Assembly: GCA_000827265.1 (NCBI GenBank) | Contig: KN834783.1 | Span: forward strand, 120,937 to 184,936 | Origin: Collybiopsis luxurians FD-317 M1 | Taxonomy: Eukaryota; Basidiomycota; Agaricomycetes; Agaricales; Omphalotaceae | Length of the DNA stretch: 64,000 nucleotides | Direction: 5' to 3' | Shown: piece by piece, positions 35,158 to 47,147 of the stretch | Layout of the letters: each line of letters starts with the position of its first letter | Numbering within the stretch: the stretch's first letter is position 1 | Position numbers and translations under genes: made by a program | The notes under the pieces: generated by a model | The model's database searches: none | What the model was told of the DNA's origin: nothing | Seen by the model: only the letters and a program-made list of their open reading frames with translations

Positions 35158-36351
35158 ATGTCCGACCAATCTCAGCAACAATCCCTTACCAACGATCCCC
35201 GCCCCCCCAAATGGGGTGAATTCTACGCCTGGAAGATCCCAGCCGCAGACATCGTTAACGACCAATCCTCCGGTACTGGCGAGGCCGCTGACCAGCAAAA
35301 AGCGGCTTTCGGATGGAGCGCAATCGGTCGTGATTGGGTAGGTCGTGCCCAGGATATCGTCGATGATCAGGCTACGCCCGCCACTACAGATGATTCGGAG
35401 GCGGCGAGGCCTCGATGGACAGGGCGCTGGTTCCGCGCCGCGAGCGACATCGTTGATGACCAGGCTGCTAGCAGTAATACACCCGCCACTGGCACCACCA
35501 ACGATTCGGAGGCGTCGAGGCCTCGATGGAGTCACATCAGAACGGACTGGGTTCATGGTGCAGAAGATATCGTTAAAGACCAAGCTGCCGGTGGTGAAAC
35601 GCCCAGCGCTACCGATGATTCGGAAGCCGCTAGGATTAGATGGCAGTTGAGAATGTGGCAGCGTGGCGCCGAGGAGATCGTCAATGACCAGGCTGCGAGC
35701 GGGGAAGCGTCCGCTACTGCCGATGATTCAGAGGAGGCATCCAGATGGCGCTCCCTTAGGTGGCGCCGTGGTGCCGAAGACATCGTTGATGACCAGGCTG
35801 CCAGTGACAAGGTAAATTTCATCTTGAAGCTCCCCCGCCATATGTACATCTTCTCATACNNNNNNNNNNNNNNNNNNNNNNNNNNNNNNNNNNNNNNNNN
35901 NNNNNNNNNNNNNNNNNNNNNNNNNNNNNNNNNNNNNNNNNNNNNNNNNNNNNNNNGCCACTGGCACCACCAACGATTCGGAGGCGTCGAGGCCTCGATG
36001 GAGTCACATCAGAACGGACTGGGTTCATGGTGCAGAAGATATCGTTAAAGACCAAGCTGCCGGTGGTGAAACGCCCAGCGCTACCGATGATTCGGAAGCC
36101 GCTAGGATTAGATGGCAGTTGAGAATGTGGCAGCGTGGCGCCGAGGAGATCGTCAATGACCAGGCTGCGAGCGGGGAAGCGTCCGCTACTGCCGATGATT
36201 CAGAGGAGGCATCCAGATGGCGCTCCCTTAGGTGGCGCCGTGGTGCCGAAGACATCGTTGATGACCAGGCTGCCAGTGACAAGGTAAATTTCATCTTGAA
36301 GCTCCCCCGCCATATGTACATCTTCTCATACCGTTTATTATCCAGTATTGA
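35158..36351 (+). CDS. Novel tandem-repeat protein (DIV-DQAA/DDSEA repeats), spans an assembly gap
   Basis: Exon 1 is 35158-35811 (218 codons) and starts MSDQSQQQSLTNDPRPPKWG. It holds six imperfect repeats of about 31-40 residues of the form GAEDIVxDQAASGE...DDSEAxRxxW; an acidic half alternates with an Arg/Trp half. Each begins with the near-invariant DIV-DQ core. After DK a donor GTAAAT follows; the acceptor is TATCCAG at 36339-36345 and the last exon is only Tyr plus TGA (36346-36351). This gives about 219 aa, with no signal peptide or membrane segment, so probably cytoplasmic. The nominal frame across the N gap is not real: 35957-36331 repeats 35485-35859 exactly. No known family recognised; a scaffold or structural role is conjecture. 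This is the only copy without nonsense codons. Confidence 0.65.
35860..35956. other. Assembly gap (97 N)
   Basis: The 375 bases before the gap (35485-35859) are repeated exactly after it (35957-36331). This is the sign of two contigs that overlap and should have been merged, not of 97 unknown bases. Confidence 0.9.
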
Positions 36352-38396
36352 AGGGGTTTCATATAAGCAATCAGGAAAATACGTACTGTAGTTTCCGCAC
36401 CGCCATGTTGTCAATCGATGTCCACAATCTTCATACTTGTTCAAAGATTATATTGATGCTCAAATTTTTTTCATCCCTCGAGTTCGTGTCCTAAACTGAT
36501 TCTAGATTGTGATTTTACACAAGTGTTTGTGTATTATACTCGATCGGAATAAGAGTGGGTCAACAAGTTCACAACGAGGGAAAAAGCGACGATACATCGA
36601 TCTATGCAAGCAAACACCATCTTTTCTTTGGGGTCAAATCGAGTGCCCTTTTAACTCAATTGATGGAGATACGTCCGTGGGACATTCCGTCCGAGTCCCG
36701 CACCTATGTAACCTCATTGCCAAAATAAAGTCAGTCCCAATCAAGATCAGTTTACGTGCTGGGTATATCCGGAACATTTTCATAGCTACAGCCTTCCAAG
36801 TCTGATGAATTGCGAGTTTCAGATTCACACTCGCTGCTTGAACGATCACCTATTACCATGATTGTCAATCACTCCCTGGTCCCAGCCCTTCTGGTCTAGC
36901 ATAGCACGGCCATCTTTCTGTTGTCGACAGGTTGAACTCGCGTAGACGGCAGTTGCACGTGTTGTTAAAATACTTCGTCCAAGTGTATACTCATTATTCA
37001 TAGAGTATCTTCGTCCTGTACACATACTGTAAGTATCAGTGGGGCTTTTCTCTAACTTATGATCCAGAAACAAACAAGTAAGCTTTGAAATTGAATCTTT
37101 CGGATACCGGCACGAGGTTGAACTTGAATAGGAGATTAATCTAAGAAAACTCAGCGGATCCAATTTATGATTCTACAATACTTAGGACAGCTTGTAACCT
37201 GGTCAGTCAATATTGGCCAGTCAGGGAGTCTAGAATCAACATATGTCAGTGAAGTATTAGTCCGTCATCAGTCCATCGAGGTGTGACACCAAGACAATTT
37301 TGAAGCTTAGGCTCGATTCCAGCATACATAGACGCGTGCGTTGCACACTGATGAATATCCTGAATCATTATAGTTGTAACACTACTCGAAGCAATACTTC
37401 CTGATTTGGTTTGAATCCTCCGTTACTGCTATTAGGTTATCTTCCCGACTAGCTGATGAGCGCATGAACGCATTCCTGGCGGCACAAAGGCTGAAACTTG
37501 AAGATGGATATGATACGTTGATAAGAACAAACACAAGCTTATCCATGACTACCCAAAGTCCGATTTCGTGATTATCAAGTATTTTCATCACAGAACGCAC
37601 AGCAAGAAATCTTCGGTATTTTGACCTGCCCCTGGAATCACCTACGGACCGCGGCAAGACTCATCTTCAGGGACATTCTGCGATAATTCATCAAATACTA
37701 TATATCAAGCATAAATCAAGCTTTATGTCTCAAACTTTATCAACACAAACATTCCCTTAATAAAATTGAAGCTGTTACTTATATAGGGAGCTGGCCAATT
37801 GTACAGTACTGAGAGTCTTTGTTCTGCTTATCATTTTTTTTTCTAAAAAAACACCATGAAATTCAAAAGAGCCTAGGTTCTATTTTTTTATAATCAGTTA
37901 ATGCTGTAACTGTTTTACTTCATATTTCCATCATTAATGTACCGACGACCGACAAATTACCGTTACAAGCGGATATACTATCATATGTTAGACATGTGAC
38001 TGTTCAACCTGGTCATCAGAGGCCGGAACTTATGTAGCCAAATCAGCAAACTTTAAATATCGAAGTTATGCAATGACACCTTGCAATATCTCTTCTATGT
38101 ATGTATGTCATTTCTGTAAATTATTATATCTTTGATTCGCATCAATGCGGCCTGAATGCCTGGCACTTCAATGATGGGTATGTAAGTAATGTTGCCTCAG
38201 CATGATCGTAAAACCGTAGATATTCCAGCCAGCGCCTATTGCGACAGATCGAGTGACCAGTGTCTGCCAATGTTCATTTGAAAACTGGACAGTTAAAACT
38301 TCTAAAACAGCTCTCCAAAGTGAATGTTATGATATTGATAACACAATTTTTGAAGTTTCAGCCTCTGCCCATGCACACGGGCCGCTGTCCTTCACT
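36352..38396. repeat. Cassette 1 intergenic region
   Basis: Identical to 42111-44155 and clearly related to 47954-49077 plus 59356-60185, the third copy split by the retrotransposon. Open frames here (for example 36509-36805, 36846-37163 and 37382-37657) are not kept in the diverged third copy, so no gene is supported. Confidence 0.6.
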
Positions 38397-38406
38397 TATA
38401 TAAATA
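38397..38406 (+). promoter_or_regulatory. TATA box of seven-helix gene, cassette 1
   Basis: TATATAAATA lies 71 nt before the ATG. The same box is found at 44156-44165 and 60186-60195. Confidence 0.65.
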
Positions 38407-38476
38407 AGGCATAATCCCCTTTTCACCCAGTGCAAGTCGGTTACAGTCCTCACATTGTCTACCTTATTCACTCCAC

Positions 38477-39689
38477 ATGGTTAATCCATACGCGACTCAT
38501 GAGGATCCTACATCCCTCTGGTACGAGCAATCAAACTATGTTGCAACTCATCTTGCTGCAGTAGGATATGGTGCAATTCATTTAAGACCAATAGATTAGT
38601 CATATTCTCATATTTGTATGTCCAGGTATTCATGTTACGGTCTTTTCTGTAACCTTCTACTACACCCTCAAGCAGAGAAAGCAAGAGGTCCAAAGCCAAA
38701 TTTGGATCGGTCGGCTAATATATAGCACACTCCTTTTTGCATTTGGTACGATCAATTTGGCTTGTAGCATTTGCTTTAATCAAAATGCTTGGATCAATGA
38801 CTGTGAATATCCTGGAGGACCATTTGCCTACATGATAGAGCAGCAATCAATTCCTTTGCTGACCCTCGGAAATTGTGCATCTATTTTGGCTTCATTCCTG
38901 GCAGATGCTCTTATGGTAAGTTGATGATTACCTCTTCGGTCACTGCGAATTTAATTTCTAGCATGAATCAGCTTTATCGAGTTGCTGTTCTTTGGAATTA
39001 CACATGGTACATTGTTGTTCCTCCTGCAATATTCTATCTAGCCTGTGTCGGTGAGTAGTTTTTTTTTCACTTACAATCAATATGCTTATCTATTCACTGA
39101 GCACAGTTCTCGCAATTTTAGCCACTGCTCAGATCGCACTTCCCACCCAGACTCACTGGGATCCCCTTTCTCTCCCAGTCTGGATTGCTCTTATGATTCT
39201 CCCAATTTGGCTGACCGCTCTAATTGCTGGGAGGATTGTTTACCATAGAAAGAGAATGCAAGAATTGCTTGGGTTAGTGGATGCACAAATCTACACGGGA
39301 GTTCCGGCCATTGTCATTGAGTCGGCACTTCCCTTCTCCATCATTTCGATAATTCTTTTGGGGCTGTTTGGTGACAACAATGTTGCGCAGAATCTTTTTG
39401 TGCCATTGATGATTCAGTGCGAGGTGCGAGGGCAAGTGTTCAAATCGTGTACTCAATATTTACTGATGTGCTCTACTCATAGTGCATTTCACCGGAAATG
39501 ATTATTCTGCGTGTCATGCTGGGACGCGCCTGGGAAAGAGATACCCTCACAAATAGCAAAGGTCAGAAGCAAGATAATAATAATCGCCTGTCAGGCATGC
39601 GGTTCCGACAACCTTCATCAATAGCGGAGTCAATTCAGGCTTCCAATAATCGGACAGAGTGTAGCTTAGCATCTGATAATAACAAGTAG
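38477..39689 (+). CDS. Seven-helix membrane protein, type 2 (cassette 1), intact
   Basis: Five exons (38477-38570, 38626-38915, 38972-39050, 39107-39423, 39483-39689) join in perfect phase to 328 aa; introns are 55-59 nt. The start MVNPYATHEDPTSLWYEQSN is conserved in all copies. Hydrophobic segments lie near residues 30-48, 62-82, 112-136, 138-165, 175-196, 217-240 and 243-270. The motifs LGNCASILASFLADALMLYRV, WYIVVPPAIFYLACV and CISPEMIILRVMLGRAW match another large uncharacterised Agaricomycete seven-helix family. The C-tail is Ser/Asn/Gln-rich. Ligand and coupling are unknown. The repeat-protein gene lies about 2.1 kb upstream on the same strand. Confidence 0.88.
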
Positions 39690-41388
39690 CTCAGAGCTGC
39701 ATAATAAAATGCTAAGATTAAACTGCCGGTTTATCGGTTTTTCGGCTTGCCTGCCCTGCAAGTTACACTATAGCCTGCTACGTAACACGTTCGACTTCTT
39801 TTCAACAGTGACAATCGTTCTCCAGCCTGAGAGTCATTACTGAACCTTCATCATGTACACTTGAAGCATGGGAACCCATCCCTTGGATTTACTAATTCGA
39901 GCGACGTAAAAAATGCAAGTACCGTACATACCATTCCCAATTGCGTCAAATTTGTCAAATTTGTATAGGTTGTTTAGGTTATATAGGTATACAAGCTGCA
40001 TATAGCCTGAAGCGGTGTGGCTTGAGGATAGGATAGGATATTAAATGTATACTTGGGTATGTCCATACGTATGAAATATCACTGCAGAATGAACCCCGAA
40101 TCGGAATCATCGCTTTTAATCTTTATTGAGATACTCTACAGCTTTTAGCTTGTAGCTCTAAGTTGCGTTTATGTAAATAAGTGGTAGCGTACTTTTCATC
40201 CAAGTGTCATACTAATTTGGATAGGTAGGTCTGTCGTAGTGCGTCTTCAAGGTCATAACAGATATTCGCATACTTGGTAGCAGTCGACCGTGACGGAGGA
40301 TAGAGCCTGAGCCTCCCGAGTGTCCACCTGAACGACTTGGTGCAGCTTGTACAAGTCTTTGAATCCGTATGCGGATGTATTGTAGAACAGAGGGGAAGTA
40401 AGGCACGGATACCGAGAACATTGTGTTCGATGCGATACCTGCGGTACAATTCGGCAAACTCGTCATTTGAGCCCAAACCGAACCAAACAAACAATGCATC
40501 CTTAAAGATTCAGGATCAGGCTTTCCGCTTTCCGATCCAGTGTCAGGTTTCTTATATTATTGATCAACTATTAAATGAGATGAGGAAGGGGGAGTGGCTA
40601 GGATACGAAACAAACACGTTGCTCGATTCAAATATCATTTCGCCTTTAGATTGAGACTTTCCCAGCCAATTTCTGCAGGCTTCGAAATCCAAATTTGCTT
40701 ATCGATCTTTACATTCAAGATCGGCTGTACTAGTATGAACTAGTACTATACATTGCAAGATCTATCATTGATCACTCACTCCACGAACAGATTCCCAGCC
40801 AAGTCGGAAAAACCCCGGAGTCCAAAGTGGGTTGCTTCAAGTCGCTCCTACAACTCGCCCGACAACCGTGTACTATAGTGCTCCGACAGATCGTACACGA
40901 TACAGCTGGTCATAAGAAAACCAGCATTGCGCGATTCCTTTAATTTTATCTTTAAATTCGGCACATAAGTTTGGCAGATATCCATTTCTCACATCATACC
41001 GACTGTCACACTAAGAGTGTAAAAGTTAACAGACGTCTCGTAGGTAATTTCATTGACTTTAAATTATGTTATACAGTACCTCTGTGAACCTGAGCCTGTT
41101 GGTACGCCACGGAGGTTTTTTTTATCAGCGATAAGCCATCGCACCTCGATGCCAGCCAGGTGCCGCATCGTTGCCAGCGTAACTAGAAAGGGGAAGAGAG
41201 GGAGGAGAAGGGAGGCGTATAAAATCTCGTCAAGATCTGCCTTCATTGCCAATTACCACCAACTTCTTAGTACACCGACAGAGAAAACTCGAAACTCCAC
41301 TTCTTGGTGGGTGTTAGCTCTTGGCCTCATTAATCACATATTTGTCGAGATTTACTGACTTTCTACCCCCTAGAATACAGTATCAAAG

Positions 41389-42110
41389 ATGTCCGATCAA
41401 TCTCGGCAACAATCCCTTACCAACGACCCCCGCCCTCCCAAATGGGGTGAAATCAACGCCTGGAGGTTCCCAGCCGCAGACATCGTTAACGACCAATCCT
41501 CTGGTACTGGCGAGACCGCTGACCAGCAAAAAGCGGCTTTCGGATGGAGCGCAATCGGTCGTGATTGGGTACGACGTGCCTAGGACATCGTCGATGATCA
41601 GGCCACGCCCGCCACTACCGATGATTCGGAGCCGGCGAGGCCTTGATGGACAGAGCGCTGGTTCCGCGCCGCGAGCGACATCGTTGATGACCAGGCTGCT
41701 AGCGGTAATACACCGGCCACTGGCACCACCAACGATTCGGAGGCGTCGAGGCCTCGATGGAGTCACATCAGAACGGACTGGGTTCATGGTGCAGAAGATA
41801 TCGTTAAAGACCAAGCTGCCGGTGGTGAAACGCCCAGCGCTACCGATGATTCGGAAGCCGCTAGGATTAGATGGCAGTTGAGAATGTGGCAGCGTGGCGC
41901 CGAGGAGATCGTCAATGACCAGGCTGCGAGCGGGGAAGCGTCCGCTACTGCCGATGATTCAGAGGAGGCATCCAGATGGCGCTCCCTTAGGTGGCGCCGT
42001 GGTGCCGAAGACATCGTTGATGACCAGGCTGCCAGTGACAAGGTAAATTTCATCTTGAAGCTCCCCCGCCATATGTACATCTTCTCATACCGTTTATTAT
42101 CCAGTATTGA
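41389..42110 (+). pseudogene. Repeat-protein gene, cassette 2, with two nonsense codons
   Basis: It starts MSDQSRQQSLTNDPRPPKWG. TAG at 41581-41583 stands where cassette 1 has CAG (Gln), and TGA at 41644-41646 stands where cassette 1 has CGA (Arg). Both changes are C to T. Only 64 codons are open from the ATG. Downstream, the remaining repeats are intact and identical to cassette 1, with the same intron (42043-42104) and final TAT-TGA. Confidence 0.8.
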
Positions 42111-44155
42111 AGGGGTTTCATATAAGCAATCAGGAAAATACGTACTGTAGTTTCCGCACCGCCATGTTGTCAATCGATGTCCACAATCTTCATACTTGTT
42201 CAAAGATTATATTGATGCTCAAATTTTTTTCATCCCTCGAGTTCGTGTCCTAAACTGATTCTAGATTGTGATTTTACACAAGTGTTTGTGTATTATACTC
42301 GATCGGAATAAGAGTGGGTCAACAAGTTCACAACGAGGGAAAAAGCGACGATACATCGATCTATGCAAGCAAACACCATCTTTTCTTTGGGGTCAAATCG
42401 AGTGCCCTTTTAACTCAATTGATGGAGATACGTCCGTGGGACATTCCGTCCGAGTCCCGCACCTATGTAACCTCATTGCCAAAATAAAGTCAGTCCCAAT
42501 CAAGATCAGTTTACGTGCTGGGTATATCCGGAACATTTTCATAGCTACAGCCTTCCAAGTCTGATGAATTGCGAGTTTCAGATTCACACTCGCTGCTTGA
42601 ACGATCACCTATTACCATGATTGTCAATCACTCCCTGGTCCCAGCCCTTCTGGTCTAGCATAGCACGGCCATCTTTCTGTTGTCGACAGGTTGAACTCGC
42701 GTAGACGGCAGTTGCACGTGTTGTTAAAATACTTCGTCCAAGTGTATACTCATTATTCATAGAGTATCTTCGTCCTGTACACATACTGTAAGTATCAGTG
42801 GGGCTTTTCTCTAACTTATGATCCAGAAACAAACAAGTAAGCTTTGAAATTGAATCTTTCGGATACCGGCACGAGGTTGAACTTGAATAGGAGATTAATC
42901 TAAGAAAACTCAGCGGATCCAATTTATGATTCTACAATACTTAGGACAGCTTGTAACCTGGTCAGTCAATATTGGCCAGTCAGGGAGTCTAGAATCAACA
43001 TATGTCAGTGAAGTATTAGTCCGTCATCAGTCCATCGAGGTGTGACACCAAGACAATTTTGAAGCTTAGGCTCGATTCCAGCATACATAGACGCGTGCGT
43101 TGCACACTGATGAATATCCTGAATCATTATAGTTGTAACACTACTCGAAGCAATACTTCCTGATTTGGTTTGAATCCTCCGTTACTGCTATTAGGTTATC
43201 TTCCCGACTAGCTGATGAGCGCATGAACGCATTCCTGGCGGCACAAAGGCTGAAACTTGAAGATGGATATGATACGTTGATAAGAACAAACACAAGCTTA
43301 TCCATGACTACCCAAAGTCCGATTTCGTGATTATCAAGTATTTTCATCACAGAACGCACAGCAAGAAATCTTCGGTATTTTGACCTGCCCCTGGAATCAC
43401 CTACGGACCGCGGCAAGACTCATCTTCAGGGACATTCTGCGATAATTCATCAAATACTATATATCAAGCATAAATCAAGCTTTATGTCTCAAACTTTATC
43501 AACACAAACATTCCCTTAATAAAATTGAAGCTGTTACTTATATAGGGAGCTGGCCAATTGTACAGTACTGAGAGTCTTTGTTCTGCTTATCATTTTTTTT
43601 TCTAAAAAAACACCATGAAATTCAAAAGAGCCTAGGTTCTATTTTTTTATAATCAGTTAATGCTGTAACTGTTTTACTTCATATTTCCATCATTAATGTA
43701 CCGACGACCGACAAATTACCGTTACAAGCGGATATACTATCATATGTTAGACATGTGACTGTTCAACCTGGTCATCAGAGGCCGGAACTTATGTAGCCAA
43801 ATCAGCAAACTTTAAATATCGAAGTTATGCAATGACACCTTGCAATATCTCTTCTATGTATGTATGTCATTTCTGTAAATTATTATATCTTTGATTCGCA
43901 TCAATGCGGCCTGAATGCCTGGCACTTCAATGATGGGTATGTAAGTAATGTTGCCTCAGCATGATCGTAAAACCGTAGATATTCCAGCCAGCGCCTATTG
44001 CGACAGATCGAGTGACCAGTGTCTGCCAATGTTCATTTGAAAACTGGACAGTTAAAACTTCTAAAACAGCTCTCCAAAGTGAATGTTATGATATTGATAA
44101 CACAATTTTTGAAGTTTCAGCCTCTGCCCATGCACACGGGCCGCTGTCCTTCACT
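42111..44155. repeat. Cassette 2 intergenic region
   Basis: Identical copy of 36352-38396. No gene supported, for the same reason. Confidence 0.6.
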
Positions 44156-44165
44156 TATATAAATA
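44156..44165 (+). promoter_or_regulatory. TATA box of seven-helix gene, cassette 2
   Basis: TATATAAATA, 71 nt before the ATG at 44236; identical to cassette 1. Confidence 0.65.
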
Positions 44166-44235
44166 AGGCATAATCCCCTTTTCACCCAGTGCAAGTCGGT
44201 TACAGTCCTCACATTGTCTACCTTATTCACTCCAC

Positions 44236-45448
44236 ATGGTTAATCCATACGCGACTCATGAGGATCCTACATCCCTCTGGTACGAGCAATCAAACTATGT
44301 TGCAACTCATCTTGCTGCAGTAGGATATGGTGCAATTCATTTAAGACCAATAGATTAGTCATATTCTCATATTTGTATGTCCAGGTATTCATGTTACGGT
44401 CTTTTCTGTAACCTTCTACTACACCCTCAAGCAGAGAAAGCAAGAGGTCCAAAGCCAAATTTGGATCGGTCGGCTAATATATAGCACACTCCTTTTTGCA
44501 TTTGGTACGATCAATTTGGCTTGTAGCATTTGCTTTAATCAAAATGCTTGGATCAATGACTGTGAATATCCTGGAGGACCATTTGCCTACATGATAGAGC
44601 AGCAATCAATTCCTTTGCTGACCCTCGGAAATTGTGCATCTATTTTGGCTTCATTCCTGGCAGATGCTCTTATGGTAAGTTGATGATTACCTCTTCGGTC
44701 ACTGCGAATTTAATTTCTAGCATGAATCAGCTTTATCGAGTTGCTGTTCTTTGGAATTACACATGGTACATTGTTGTTCCTCCTGCAATATTCTATCTAG
44801 CCTGTGTCGGTGAGTAGTTTTTTTTTCACTTACAATCAATATGCTTATCTATTCACTGAGCACAGTTCTCGCAATTTTAGCCACTGCTCAGATCGCACTT
44901 CCCACCCAGACTCACTGGGATCCCCTTTCTCTCCCAGTCTGGATTGCTCTTATGATTCTCCCAATTTGGCTGACCGCTCTAATTGCTGGGAGGATTGTTT
45001 ACCATAGAAAGAGAATGCAAGAATTGCTTGGGTTAGTGGATGCACAAATCTACACGGGAGTTCCGGCCATTGTCATTGAGTCGGCACTTCCCTTCTCCAT
45101 CATTTCGATAATTCTTTTGGGGCTGTTTGGTGACAACAATGTTGCGCAGAATCTTTTTGTGCCATTGATGATTCAGTGCGAGGTGCGAGGGCAAGTGTTC
45201 AAATCGTGTACTCAATATTTACTGATGTGCTCTACTCATAGTGCATTTCACCGGAAATGATTATTCTGCGTGTCATGCTGGGACGCGCCTGGGAAAGAGA
45301 TACCCTCACAAATAGCAAAGGTCAGAAGCAAGATAATAATAATCGCCTGTCAGGCATGCGGTTCCGACAACCTTCATCAATAGCGGAGTCAATTCAGGCT
45401 TCCAATAATCGGACAGAGTGTAGCTTAGCATCTGATAATAACAAGTAG
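44236..45448 (+). CDS. Seven-helix membrane protein, type 2 (cassette 2), identical to cassette 1 copy
   Basis: Exons 44236-44329, 44385-44674, 44731-44809, 44866-45182 and 45242-45448 encode the same 328 residues as 38477-39689. Introns and flanks are identical too, at an offset of 5,759 bp. It is either a very recent tandem duplicate or the same locus assembled twice; the gap in cassette 1 makes the second option realistic. Confidence 0.8.
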
Positions 45449-47147
45449 CTCAGAGCTGCATAATAAAATGCTAAGATTAAACTGCCGGTTTATCGGTTTT
45501 TCGGCTTGCCTGCCCTGCAAGTTACACTATAGCCTGCTACGTAACACGTTCGACTTCTTTTCAACAGTGACAATCGTTCTCCAGCCTGAGAGTCATTACT
45601 GAACCTTCATCATGTACACTTGAAGCATGGGAACCCATCCCTTGGATTTACTAATTCGAGCGACGTAAAAAATGCAAGTACCGTACATACCATTCCCAAT
45701 TGCGTCAAATTTGTCAAATTTGTATAGGTTGTTTAGGTTATATAGGTATACAAGCTGCATATAGCCTGAAGCGGTGTGGCTTGAGGATAGGATAGGATAT
45801 TAAATGTATACTTGGGTATGTCCATACGTATGAAATATCACTGCAGAATGAACCCCGAATCGGAATCATCGCTTTTAATCTTTATTGAGATACTCTACAG
45901 CTTTTAGCTTGTAGCTCTAAGTTGCGTTTATGTAAATAAGTGGTAGCGTACTTTTCATCCAAGTGTCATACTAATTTGGATAGGTAGGTCTGTCGTAGTG
46001 CGTCTTCAAGGTCATAACAGATATTCGCATACTTGGTAGCAGTCGACCGTGACGGAGGATAGAGCCTGAGCCTCCCGAGTGTCCACCTGAACGACTTGGT
46101 GCAGCTTGTACAAGTCTTTGAATCCGTATGCGGATGTATTGTAGAACAGAGGGGAAGTAAGGCACGGATACCGAGAACATTGTGTTCGATGCGATACCTG
46201 CGGTACAATTCGGCAAACTCGTCATTTGAGCCCAAACCGAACCAAACAAACAATGCATCCTTAAAGATTCAGGATCAGGCTTTCCGCTTTCCGATCCAGT
46301 GTCAGGTTTCTTATATTATTGATCAACTATTAAATGAGATGAGGAAGGGGGAGTGGCTAGGATACGAAACAAACACGTTGCTCGATTCAAATATCATTTC
46401 GCCTTTAGATTGAGACTTTCCCAGCCAATTTCTGCAGGCTTCGAAATCCAAATTTGCTTATCGATCTTTACATTCAAGATCGGCTGTACTAGTATGAACT
46501 AGTACTATACATTGCAAGATCTATCATTGATCACTCACTCCACGAACAGATTCCCAGCCAAGTCGGAAAAACCCCGGAGTCCAAAGTGGGTTGCTTCAAG
46601 TCGCTCCTACAACTCGCCCGACAACCGTGTACTATAGTGCTCCGACAGATCGTACACGATACAGCTGGTCATAAGAAAACCAGCATTGCGCGATTCCTTT
46701 AATTTTATCTTTAAATTCGGCACATAAGTTTGGCAGATATCCATTTCTCACATCATACCGACTGTCACACTAAGAGTGTAAAAGTTAACAGACGTCTCGT
46801 AGGTAATTTCATTGACTTTAAATTATGTTATACAGTACCTCTGTGAACCTGAGCCTGTTGGTACGCCACGGAGGTTTTTTTTATCAGCGATAAGCCATCG
46901 CACCTCGATGCCAGCCAGGTGCCGCATCGTTGCCAGCGTAACTAGAAAGGGGAAGAGAGGGAGGAGAAGGGAGGCGTATAAAATCTCGTCAAGATCTGCC
47001 TTCATTGCCAATTACCACCAACTTCTTAGTACACCGACAGAGAAAACTCGAAACTCCACTTCTTGGTGGGTGTTAGCTCTTGGCCTCATTAATCACATAT
47101 TTGTCGAGATTTACTGACTTTCTACCCCCTAGAATACAGTATCAAAG

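Larger units (their letters stand above)
33641..39860 (+). repeat. Cassette 1 of a three-copy tandem array (repeat protein + seven-helix gene)
   Basis: The cassette runs from the ATTCGAG...ACGTAA flank near 33660 to about 39860. It recurs at about 39885-45620 and 45645-61400. Bases 35957 to about 41802 and 41716 to about 47561 appear identical with a fixed offset of 5,759 bp. The left flank and first half of cassette 1 (33641-35484) are diverged from the others by roughly 5-10%, with indels. Confidence 0.85.
39885..45620 (+). repeat. Cassette 2 of the tandem array
   Basis: Its first part (39885-41715) is a diverged copy of 33641-35484. From 41716 it equals cassette 1 from 35957 onward. Up to about 47561 it also sets the sequence of the start of cassette 3. 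It is therefore a hybrid: the 3' half of its repeat gene is like cassette 1 and the 5' half like cassette 3. Confidence 0.8.

Noticed and set aside
35345..35650. Arg/Pro-rich frame overlapping the repeat-protein gene, and antisense frames such as 35083-35583 and 41383-41814
   Set aside because: These arise from the periodic GC-rich repeats in other frames; only one frame carries the ordered DIV-DQ units and correct splice sites.
35158..36048. Single 296-codon frame running through the N gap
   Set aside because: The gap is a contig overlap, so the reading through it is not biological.
35158..36351. Repeat protein as a fungal RiPP precursor (UstA-like repeats cut by a kexin)
   Set aside because: No signal peptide and no regular dibasic site per unit; no tailoring enzymes next to it.
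36352..38396. Several 60-105-codon frames in the cassette intergenic region
   Set aside because: They are not preserved in the diverged third cassette, so they do not behave like coding sequence.
38477..45448. Type 2 seven-helix proteins as mating pheromone receptors (STE3)
   Set aside because: They lack STE3-like motifs I would expect and match a different, uncharacterised Agaricomycete seven-helix family; no pheromone precursor with a CaaX end was seen nearby.
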